From an uncultured Ignavibacteriota bacterium (GTDB taxonomy: Bacteria; Bacteroidota; Ignavibacteria; Tepidaquicellales; Tepidaquicellaceae): a stretch of 5,416 nucleotides of DNA. Below, in pieces: positions 1 through 5,416 of this stretch. The position numbers and the translations under genes are program-made. The DNA lies in assembly GCA_937983305.1 (NCBI GenBank), contig CALKAJ010000422.1, positions 1 through 5,416 on the forward strand, in the 5' to 3' direction. Under the pieces are notes generated by a model. It was given only the letters and a program-made list of their open reading frames with translations, had not been told where the DNA came from and made no database searches. Within the stretch, counting starts at the first letter, position 1, and each line of letters opens with the position of its first letter.

Positions 1-318
1 CCACTTATCAGGTCTGTGCAAACAACAGAAATTCTTGCATCAACAGTTACAGTCAGATTGGAGTTTGCAGTAAATAATGAGCTGCATATTTCGTCATCTT
101 ATGCCGATGTTCCTGCATTTGTAAAGAGGAACAGTATTTTCGGCTCGGTAGCTTTAGTAGGACACAATCCTATGATGGAACTGCTTCTTAAGGAGTTTTC
201 CGGGAAGTTAATTCCATTTGCAAAATCAGGAGTTGCCTGTGTTGATTTTGATTTGACAAAGATGACAGGTAAATTTCTATGGTATATGAACCCGAAAACA
301 TTCGAGTTGACCAAATAA
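1..318 (+). CDS. SixA-type phosphohistidine phosphatase, C-terminal part (5' end outside window)
   Basis: This is the C-terminal 105 codons of a histidine-phosphatase-superfamily protein of the small SixA type, which removes phosphate from phosphohistidine in proteins. The frame is open from base 1. The first residues read PLIRSVQTTEIL, which matches the family's conserved SPLxRAxQTAEI segment, so the gene begins upstream and GTG at 16 is not its start. The second catalytic histidine is in LVGHNP (His codon at 163-165), followed by the usual helix and a Ser-Gly-V-x-C-x-D-F strand. The end, WYMNPKTFELTK, resembles SixA C-termini. The first catalytic motif (RHG/RHA) lies upstream and cannot be checked. 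E. coli SixA is about 161 residues, so roughly the first third is missing. The next gene starts 3 bases after the stop, so the two are probably co-transcribed. The family assignment is firm, but the substrate is unknown. Confidence 0.88.
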   Translation, partial: PLIRSVQTTEILASTVTVRLEFAVNNELHISSSYADVPAFVKRNSIFGSVALVGHNPMMELLLKEFSGKLIPFAKSGVACVDFDLTKMTGKFLWYMNPKTFELTK

Positions 319-321
319 ATA

Positions 322-1137
322 ATGGCTTTATTAAAAGCTGATAATATTGCGTTTTCTTATTCAAAAGATAAGGAATATATCAGAAATTTATCTCTTGAGA
401 TTGAACATAAAGATTTTATAACTGTAACAGGAAAAAACGGCTCAGGAAAATCCACTCTTGTAAAATTGCTTTCGGGAATTATTCCGCCGGATAACGGGAA
501 AATTTATTTTGAAGAAAAAGATATTTTTTCCATAAAGAGAAAAGAACTTGCCATAAACTTAAGTTATCTTCCTCAATACGGAGTTCCATTTTATGAAGGC
601 ATAAGAGTAGGAGAGTTTTTGATGCTTGGCAGGTATCCTTACAGAAGCAGTAACTCGTTCTTTGAAAATAAAATTGATGTCAACTCTGTTAATGAGGCAC
701 TTGATTTTTCCGGCATTTCAATGTTGAAATCAAAACTTATAAGCGAACTTTCCGGAGGAGAGAGACAGAAAGTTTTAATAACTTTGTCATTAATACAACT
801 CGATATAAACTCAAATCTGAATAAGAAAATTCTGATTATTGATGAGCCGCTTACTTACCTTGATATTCATCACCAGTATGAGATTTTTGAAATGCTTTCC
901 CTGCTTAACAGGAATTTTGGACTTACAATATTAGTGATAACCCATGATTTAAATATAGCATTGAGATTTTCACAAAAGACGGTTTTAATGCAGGATGGCA
1001 AAATAGTTCAATTTGGAATGACAAATGATGTATTGACAGAGGAAACACTAAAAAAACATTTTTTAATTAATTCACAAATCGTTAAACTTAACGATATTTC
1101 GCAGATATATTACAACATTAATGAATACAGCAAATAA
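322..1137 (+). CDS. ABC transporter ATP-binding protein, FecE/BtuD (iron-siderophore/cobalamin/haem) type
   Basis: This 271-residue protein is a single ABC ATPase domain, the cytoplasmic engine of an ABC transporter. All motifs are visible: Walker A GKNGSGKST (37-45), Q-loop Gln85 in LPQ, signature LSGGERQ (143-149), Walker B ILIIDEP (170-176) with catalytic Glu175, D-loop YLD (179-181) and switch His208 in ITHD. The LMLGRYPY segment after the Q-loop (101-107) and DIHHQYE after the D-loop are characteristic of importers for Fe-siderophores, haem and vitamin B12, as is the overall length. The exact substrate cannot be read from the ATPase alone. No permease or solute-binding protein gene is visible, so its partners are upstream of the window or elsewhere. 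The ATG lies 3 bases after the sixA-like stop with no clear Shine-Dalgarno site, which suggests translational coupling. Its 3' end overlaps the next gene by 17 bases. Confidence 0.93.
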   Translation: MALLKADNIAFSYSKDKEYIRNLSLEIEHKDFITVTGKNGSGKSTLVKLLSGIIPPDNGKIYFEEKDIFSIKRKELAINLSYLPQYGVPFYEGIRVGEFLMLGRYPYRSSNSFFENKIDVNSVNEALDFSGISMLKSKLISELSGGERQKVLITLSLIQLDINSNLNKKILIIDEPLTYLDIHHQYEIFEMLSLLNRNFGLTILVITHDLNIALRFSQKTVLMQDGKIVQFGMTNDVLTEETLKKHFLINSQIVKLNDISQIYYNINEYSK

Positions 1138-1927
1138 TCAATCCGTAATTATAGAGCAAATCGGGCTTACGAAAAAAATTATTTTAAATCGTCCGGATAA
1201 AAGAAATTCCCTGGATGAAGAAATGATTGAAAAAATAAGAGAAGCAATTGATGAGTTTTCGGAAGATACCGAAACGAAATCAGTTGTGATAACCGGAAAC
1301 GGAGAAAACTTCTGCTCGGGATTAAACCTCGATTATCTTCAGAAAATATCAAAATATGATATTCTTGAAAATAAAACGGATTCAAACAATTTTAAAGATT
1401 TACTTCTTTCAATATATAATTGCAAAAAGCCTGTGGTGGCAATGGTTGACGGCTATGCACTTGCCGGCGGTTGTGGAATTGCAAGCGCCTGTGATATAAT
1501 TATTGCTTCTGACAGAGCTCAGTTCGGTTATACTGAAGTGAAAATCGGATTTATACCCGCGATTGTAATGGTATTTCTTCTTAAACGTGTTTCCGAATCG
1601 CATGCAAAAGACCTGTTACTTACATCAAAGTTTATTTCGGCTCAGGAAGCATATAGAATTGGTTTTATTGATTATCACATTGACCATAATCTGCTTGAAA
1701 GTTATACGGAGAATATTTGCAGAACATTTAACCAGATGCCTTCAAGCTCTACTCAACTCACTAAAGAAATGTTCAGAAATATTTCCAATATGAGTTTTGA
1801 TTCGGCGCTAAACTATGCTTCAAATATGAATGCATTAACGCGAATGACAGAAGAGTGTAAAAAGGGAATTTTCAGATTTCTTTCAAAAGATACAGGCAAT
1901 AACAAGAAAAAAAAGAATAACAATTAA
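1121..1927 (+). CDS. Enoyl-CoA hydratase/isomerase family protein (crotonase fold), one hydratase Glu missing
   Basis: This 268-residue protein has the crotonase fold, which acts on acyl-CoA thioesters. Landmarks are LNRPDKRNSLD (22-32), ITGNGENFCSGLNL (57-70, first oxyanion-hole region), KPVVAMVDGYALAGGCG (103-119, second oxyanion-hole glycine) and FGYTEVKIGFIP (135-146). Rat crotonase uses Glu144 and Glu164. The Glu164 equivalent is present (Glu139), but the Glu144 position is Gly119 at the expected spacing of 20 residues. As I recall the family, an AGGCG...GYTEVxIGFIPA pattern is common in a Bacteroidota/Deltaproteobacteria-type subgroup often labelled enoyl-CoA or methylglutaconyl-CoA hydratase. 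With a single acid/base Glu, an isomerase or other crotonase reaction is as likely as hydration. The C-terminus is a low-complexity Lys/Asn tail (GNNKKKKNNN). The start overlaps the ABC gene by 17 bases and has no clear ribosome binding site, but it leaves only a short leader before the first strand. Confidence 0.9.
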   Translation: MNTANNQSVIIEQIGLTKKIILNRPDKRNSLDEEMIEKIREAIDEFSEDTETKSVVITGNGENFCSGLNLDYLQKISKYDILENKTDSNNFKDLLLSIYNCKKPVVAMVDGYALAGGCGIASACDIIIASDRAQFGYTEVKIGFIPAIVMVFLLKRVSESHAKDLLLTSKFISAQEAYRIGFIDYHIDHNLLESYTENICRTFNQMPSSSTQLTKEMFRNISNMSFDSALNYASNMNALTRMTEECKKGIFRFLSKDTGNNKKKKNNN

Positions 1928-1930
1928 TAT

Positions 1931-1936
1931 AAAGGA
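1931..1936 (+). promoter_or_regulatory. Ribosome binding site for the aminotransferase gene
   Basis: AAAGGA ends 8 bases before the ATG at 1945, within the 17-base gap after the crotonase stop. It is one of only two convincing Shine-Dalgarno sites in the window and supports that start codon. Confidence 0.6.
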
Positions 1937-1944
1937 AAATAAAA

Positions 1945-3012
1945 ATGGCAGCAGACTTAAAATTTAAAACCTTGCAATATTTAGACAGAAATGAATCGCA
2001 ATACGGTCCTTCGCCTAAATGCTATGATTTTTTAAAAAATGTTACTATTGATGAATTATCATGCTATACAAGAGAATTTACCAAGGGGGTTAAATCAAGT
2101 CTTTCAAGAAGAATTTCCGAAGATTTCAGTATTGATGAGAGGCAGGTGATTCTTTCTTATGGCAGTGAAGATTTACTTAAGCAGATTATACATTACTATC
2201 TTGACAGGAAAGAAAAAATATTAATACCAAAAGAAGCCTGGTGGTATTACAAGAAAGTTGCTTATGAAGTAGGCGGATTTAATGTCGAGTACCCTATGTA
2301 TATTGGTAAGGAAAATGGTATTACAACATATAAATATGATGTTGACAGAATGATTGAAATTTATGACAGGGAAAAGCCAAGAATAGTTTTAATTGCTTCG
2401 CCGAACAATCCTACAGGTAATATGATTTCCGATAAAGACCTTAAAAGATTCCTTGATGCCTGCAGGGGTGCTCTTGTAATGATAGACGAGGCGTATTGGG
2501 GCTTTGGTTCCAAAGACAACGCCTATGTAAAACCTTACATTGATGAATTCCCAAATCTTGTAATATGCAGAACATTTTCAAAATATTTCGCTCTTGCCGG
2601 TTTGAGAATCGGATATGCATTTGCCGGAAAAAACCTTGAAGAATTAATAAACTTTTCAATAAGATATCTCGGTTTCAACAGACTTTCCGAACAGCTTGCC
2701 GAAATAGCAATGGACGATGATGACTATTACACAAAGGTAACAAATATGATGCAGGAAGATAAAGAATATTTTTACAAGGAATTCTCAAAACTTGAAGGGT
2801 TCACACCTTATAAATCATATACAAACTTTATGCTCGTAGATATGCCGTTAAGCATAAGGAAAGGTCTAGATAAATTTTTAAAAGAGCGGAATCTTTTAAT
2901 TAAATTCCTTAATGAAGAGGCATTTAAAACAGAGGCAAGAATTACGCTTGGAACCCGCGAGCAGAATTACTATCTGATGGAATCAATTAAAGAATATCTT
3001 GGAGCTAAATAA
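1945..3012 (+). CDS. PLP-dependent aminotransferase, histidinol-phosphate aminotransferase (HisC)-like
   Basis: This 355-residue protein is a class I/II (fold type I) PLP aminotransferase of normal HisC length. It opens with RNESQYGPSP (15-24), equivalent to the NENPYGPSP opening of HisC. It has GSEDLL (73-78) for cofactor phosphate binding, PNNPTG (153-158), DEAYWGF (181-187) with Asp181 for the pyridine nitrogen and Tyr184, and RTFSKYFALAGLRIGY (209-224). Lys213 should form the Schiff base and Arg221 should bind phosphate. ARITLGTREQN (331-341) carries Arg332, the expected substrate-carboxylate ligand. The catalytic set is complete, so the enzyme should be active. Its substrate is uncertain: no histidine-biosynthesis gene is nearby, and EAWWYY (97-102) has an unusual Trp-Trp where HisC usually has a P-x-Y-x-x-Y type sequence. 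It could be true HisC or an aromatic or other amino-acid transaminase from the same subfamily. It has a good ribosome binding site, and its stop overlaps the next ATG by one base. Confidence 0.88.
   Translation: MAADLKFKTLQYLDRNESQYGPSPKCYDFLKNVTIDELSCYTREFTKGVKSSLSRRISEDFSIDERQVILSYGSEDLLKQIIHYYLDRKEKILIPKEAWWYYKKVAYEVGGFNVEYPMYIGKENGITTYKYDVDRMIEIYDREKPRIVLIASPNNPTGNMISDKDLKRFLDACRGALVMIDEAYWGFGSKDNAYVKPYIDEFPNLVICRTFSKYFALAGLRIGYAFAGKNLEELINFSIRYLGFNRLSEQLAEIAMDDDDYYTKVTNMMQEDKEYFYKEFSKLEGFTPYKSYTNFMLVDMPLSIRKGLDKFLKERNLLIKFLNEEAFKTEARITLGTREQNYYLMESIKEYLGAK
3001..3004 (+). promoter_or_regulatory. Ribosome binding site for the DUF192 gene
   Basis: GGAG sits inside the last codons of the aminotransferase gene, 7 bases before the ATG at 3012. 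Together with the TAATG stop/start overlap it fixes the start of the DUF192 gene and suggests coupled translation. Confidence 0.55.
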
Positions 3013-3602
3013 TGTCAAAGAATACAAAGAAAGAACCGGAAGTAAAAAAAAATGATGCAGGATATTTAAAATTTATTCTCATTGCAGTGATAATAATTGC
3101 AGGAGGATATTTAATAATTTCTTCTTTTTTTGATAAACCTGAAGTTCCTACTAAGCAGCCAATGAACAATCAACAACAACAACAGCAGCAGCAGCAATCT
3201 CAGGAGCCGCAGTTCAAGAAACACGGAGAGCTTGAGTTTCTCAAAGCAGGCAATAAGAAAGTTATAAAAAAAATTGATATCGAAGTTGCGAATAATGACA
3301 ACGAAAGAATACTTGGTTTGATGTACCGAAAATCAATGGACGAGATGCAGGGAATGCTTTTTATTTTTCCTGTTCAGGAAGAGCAGTCTTTTTGGATGAA
3401 GAACACGTATATATCTCTTGATATCTTGTATGTTAACGACAAAAAAGAAATTGTAAAGATTTATAAAAACACAACTCCAAAATCAACTGCTTCCTTGAGG
3501 TCTTTTAAAGAAGCTATTTATGTTGTTGAAACAGTTGCAGGATTTACAGATAAATACGATGTGAAAGAAGGAGATTTTATTAAATTTGATTTTAAGAAAT
3601 AG
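3012..3602 (+). CDS. Membrane-anchored DUF192 (UPF0127) family protein
   Basis: This 196-residue protein has three parts. A short Lys-rich cytoplasmic head (1-17) leads into one hydrophobic segment (about 18-40, with IAVIIIAGGYLII), which looks like an uncleaved signal anchor. A Pro/Gln-rich linker (about 41-70) follows and includes nine consecutive glutamines (54-62). The rest (about 73-196) is a complete DUF192 domain with the family signatures ERILGLMYRKSM (98-109), GMLFIF (114-119), FWMKNTYISLDILYV (127-141) and a closing VKEGDFIKFDF. By the positive-inside rule the domain should face the periplasm or outside. The biochemical role of DUF192 is not established, and I assign none. The gene begins on the last base of the aminotransferase stop codon, and ppk starts 2 bases after its stop, so it is embedded in the operon. 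Confidence 0.9.
   Translation: MSKNTKKEPEVKKNDAGYLKFILIAVIIIAGGYLIISSFFDKPEVPTKQPMNNQQQQQQQQQSQEPQFKKHGELEFLKAGNKKVIKKIDIEVANNDNERILGLMYRKSMDEMQGMLFIFPVQEEQSFWMKNTYISLDILYVNDKKEIVKIYKNTTPKSTASLRSFKEAIYVVETVAGFTDKYDVKEGDFIKFDFKK
3171..3197 (+). repeat. CAA/CAG trinucleotide tract encoding nine glutamines
   Basis: Nine in-frame glutamine codons run in the order four CAA, four CAG, one CAA. They sit in the linker between the membrane anchor and the DUF192 domain. Length changes by whole units would keep the frame and only lengthen or shorten the tether, so this is not an on/off phase-variation switch. Confidence 0.9.
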
Positions 3603-3604
3603 AT

Positions 3605-5416
3605 TTGAATAAAAACGGAAAATTTACAAAATCAGAATATCTGTTTAACAGGGAATTAAGCTGGCTCGAATTTAACAGCAGGGTTCTGGAAGAGGCGAGA
3701 GATATAACGAATCCTTTACTTGAAAGGGTTAAGTTTCTATCAATCTTCAGTACTAATCTTGACGAGTTTTATATGATTCGAGTATCAGGATTAAAAAGGC
3801 AAATTACCGGCGGGGTAGATGAACTTACCTCAGACGGAATGAATGCTTATGAGCAAAGAAAAGATATATATAATAAGCTGTGTCCGTTACTCAAAGAGCA
3901 ATACAGAATCTTTAACGAAGAAATTATTCCCGGGCTTAAAGAAAATAATATAAGGTTTATAAGCTATGAGGAATTAACCGAAACAGAAAAAGATAGAATA
4001 AATAATTTTTTTGACAAGGAGCTTTTCCCGGTGCTTACTCCAATAGCAATTGATAATGTACATCCTTTTCCCGTACTGGCAAACAGAACCATAGCTCTTG
4101 CAATCGTACTTGACGATCCCGATACGGAAGTTGTTGAGGAAAAAATTTGCGTTCTTCAGGTTCCCGGTAACTTTGAAAGGTTTTTCGAAATTAAAGGCAG
4201 AGAAGGCAATAACTTTATCTTGCTTGAAGATTTAATCAAAGCCAATGTAGAGAAATTGTTTCCCGGTATGCACTCAATTGGAGTATATAATTTCAGAGTA
4301 ACAAGAAATGCTGATATAGAAATTGAAGAGGAAGAGGCAGGCGATTTATTAACGCTAATAGAAGAAGAAGTTAAAAAAAGAAGGCTTGGGATTGCGGTAA
4401 GGCTTGAAGTCGGCAGCTGTATGCCTGAGAAAGTATTAAATTTTCTCAGCGAAGACCTTGAACTTGATAAAACGGAAATATTCGAAGTGAATGGTCCGTT
4501 AAATCTTGGTGATTTTATGAGCCTTTCAAGAATCGAAGCAAAAAATCTCAAGTATGAAGCATTCACTCCAAGGATAACATCATTCCTGAGAGATGAAGAG
4601 GATTTTTTCAGAACTATAAGAAGACGGGATGTTTTTTTACATCACCCGTATTATTCTTTTTCATCCGTTAGTGAGTTTATTGACCAGGCATCAGAAGACC
4701 CCAAGGTGCAGGCGATTAAAATGACTTTGTACAGGACAAGTGGTGATTCACCGATAATTCAGTCATTGATTGATGCGGCAGGGAAAAATAAGCAGGTAAC
4801 CGCAATAGTTGAATTGAAAGCAAGATTTGACGAAGAAAATAATATTCTCTGGGCAAGAAAACTTGAGCACGCCGGAGTTCATGTTGTTTATGGAGTTTCA
4901 GGTTTAAAAACACATTGCAAAATGGCACTTGTCGTAAGGAAAGAAGCCGAAGGGACAAACAGATATCTTCACCTTAGCACCGGGAATTATAATCCGAGTA
5001 CTGCAAAGCTTTATACCGATTTTGGTATTTTTACTTCTGATATTGATTTTTGCACAGACGCATCAAACTTGTTTAATTATCTAACCGGGTTTTCAAAATA
5101 CGGCAACTACAAAAGATTTCTTGTAGCTCCGCTTGGATTAAGAAAAGGTGTTATTAAATTAATTGAAAAAGAAATTGAATGTCATAAGGAGTTTGGAAAC
5201 GGACATATAATTATTAAAATGAATTCAATTGTAGATGAAGAGACAATAAGCAAATTATATGAAGCATCAATTGCAGGAGTGAAATGTGATTTGATAATAA
5301 GAGGGATTTGCCGTTTAAAACCCGGAATTCCCGGACTTAGTGAAAACATAAAAGTTCGCAGTATTGTAGGGAGATTTCTTGAGCATACCAGAGCACTCTA
5401 TTTTTATAACAATGGA
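3605..5416 (+). CDS. ppk1: Polyphosphate kinase 1 (3' end outside window)
   Basis: The first 604 codons of PPK1, which reversibly polymerises the gamma-phosphate of ATP into inorganic polyphosphate. The N domain opens with NRELSWLEFNSRVL and STNLDEFYMIR. The head domain includes LTPIAIDNVHPFP and FRVTRNADIEIEEEEA. The first catalytic domain has Arg377 (MTLYR) and Arg407 (KARFDEENN), matching E. coli Mg/phosphate-binding Arg375 and Arg405. His437 in GLKTHCK matches E. coli autophosphorylated His435. STGNYNPSTAKLYTDF follows, and His594 in FLEHTR matches the second essential His592. The constant offset of two supports the start: TTG at 3605, 2 bases after the previous stop. The upstream in-frame stop is at 3593-3595, and there is no ATG or GTG before the conserved RELSW. 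No good ribosome binding site precedes it, so translation is probably coupled. Roughly the last 85-100 residues lie beyond the window. No frameshift is seen. Confidence 0.96.
   Translation, partial: MNKNGKFTKSEYLFNRELSWLEFNSRVLEEARDITNPLLERVKFLSIFSTNLDEFYMIRVSGLKRQITGGVDELTSDGMNAYEQRKDIYNKLCPLLKEQYRIFNEEIIPGLKENNIRFISYEELTETEKDRINNFFDKELFPVLTPIAIDNVHPFPVLANRTIALAIVLDDPDTEVVEEKICVLQVPGNFERFFEIKGREGNNFILLEDLIKANVEKLFPGMHSIGVYNFRVTRNADIEIEEEEAGDLLTLIEEEVKKRRLGIAVRLEVGSCMPEKVLNFLSEDLELDKTEIFEVNGPLNLGDFMSLSRIEAKNLKYEAFTPRITSFLRDEEDFFRTIRRRDVFLHHPYYSFSSVSEFIDQASEDPKVQAIKMTLYRTSGDSPIIQSLIDAAGKNKQVTAIVELKARFDEENNILWARKLEHAGVHVVYGVSGLKTHCKMALVVRKEAEGTNRYLHLSTGNYNPSTAKLYTDFGIFTSDIDFCTDASNLFNYLTGFSKYGNYKRFLVAPLGLRKGVIKLIEKEIECHKEFGNGHIIIKMNSIVDEETISKLYEASIAGVKCDLIIRGICRLKPGIPGLSENIKVRSIVGRFLEHTRALYFYNNG

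Noticed and set aside
16..18. GTG as a start codon for the SixA-type protein
   Set aside because: The five codons before it (PLIRS) continue the conserved SPLxRAxQTAEI motif, so the frame runs in from upstream and this Val is internal.
99..314. Reverse-strand open frame of 71 codons
   Set aside because: It is antisense to the SixA-type gene, whose catalytic GHNP motif falls inside it. No domain is visible.
1587..1793. Second-frame + strand open frame of 68 codons within the crotonase gene
   Set aside because: It overlaps the crotonase reading frame, which is continuous and conserved, and has no recognisable product.
1907..1915. A-AAA-AAG slippery heptamer (dnaX-like) in an eight-A run near the crotonase end
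   Set aside because: The phase is right for -1 slippage, but the shifted frame reads one Glu and stops at 1918-1920, only a few residues short of the normal stop. No stimulatory stem-loop is seen, so it is most likely just a Lys-rich tail.
2441..2659. Reverse-strand open frame of 72 codons
   Set aside because: It is antisense to the PLP-binding core of the aminotransferase and is a shadow of a strongly supported gene.
3568..3573. AAGGAG as the ribosome binding site for ppk1
   Set aside because: It lies 31 bases upstream of the TTG and before the in-frame stop at 3593-3595, which is too far to serve that start. It encodes part of the conserved KEGD end of DUF192.
3603..3604. Possible promoter or terminator between the DUF192 gene and ppk1
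   Set aside because: Only two bases separate them, and no inverted repeat with a T-run is present around the junction.
4156..4566. Reverse-strand open frame of 136 codons
   Set aside because: It lies wholly inside the well-conserved ppk1 gene. Its product is a Ser/Leu-rich low-complexity sequence with no recognisable domain, as expected from the antisense of an AT-rich, Glu/Lys-rich gene.
4716..4958. Reverse-strand open frame of 80 codons
   Set aside because: It is antisense to the catalytic core of ppk1, with no recognisable motif or ribosome binding site.

Overview
This window is one compact, single-direction gene cluster from an AT-rich bacterium. All six genes lie on the + strand. They are separated by 2 to 17 bases or overlap by 1 to 17, so there is no intergenic stretch long enough to hold an internal promoter or terminator. 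Lys/Asn/Ile-rich proteins, mostly TAA stops, weak or absent Shine-Dalgarno sites at several starts, and the style of the crotonase and SixA-like proteins suggest the Bacteroidota/Chlorobiota/Ignavibacteriota group. This is a judgement by eye, not a computed placement.

Layout: (1) 1-318, the C-terminal two thirds of a SixA-type phosphohistidine phosphatase, cut by the window start. (2) 322-1137, an ABC transporter ATPase of the FecE/BtuD (iron-siderophore/cobalamin/haem) type with every ATPase motif intact but no permease or binding protein in view. (3) 1121-1927, a crotonase-fold protein (enoyl-CoA hydratase/isomerase) that lacks one of the two classical hydratase glutamates. (4) 1945-3012, a fold-type-I PLP aminotransferase related to histidinol-phosphate aminotransferase. 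(5) 3012-3602, a membrane-anchored DUF192 (UPF0127) protein with a polyglutamine linker. (6) 3605-5416, polyphosphate kinase 1, starting at TTG and cut by the window end after 604 codons, just past its second conserved histidine.

The clearest functional link is between the two ends. SixA-type enzymes remove phosphate from histidine, and PPK1 works through a phosphohistidine intermediate. The middle genes (transport ATPase, acyl-CoA enzyme, aminotransferase, DUF192) do not form an obvious pathway, and the cluster may be a housekeeping transcription unit rather than a dedicated system. I see no RNA genes, mobile elements, CRISPR arrays or attachment sites, and nothing that looks like a new defence or mobile system. 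The points worth a second look are the TTG start of ppk, the missing crotonase glutamate, the orphan ABC ATPase, the polyQ linker and the sixA/ppk1 pairing.
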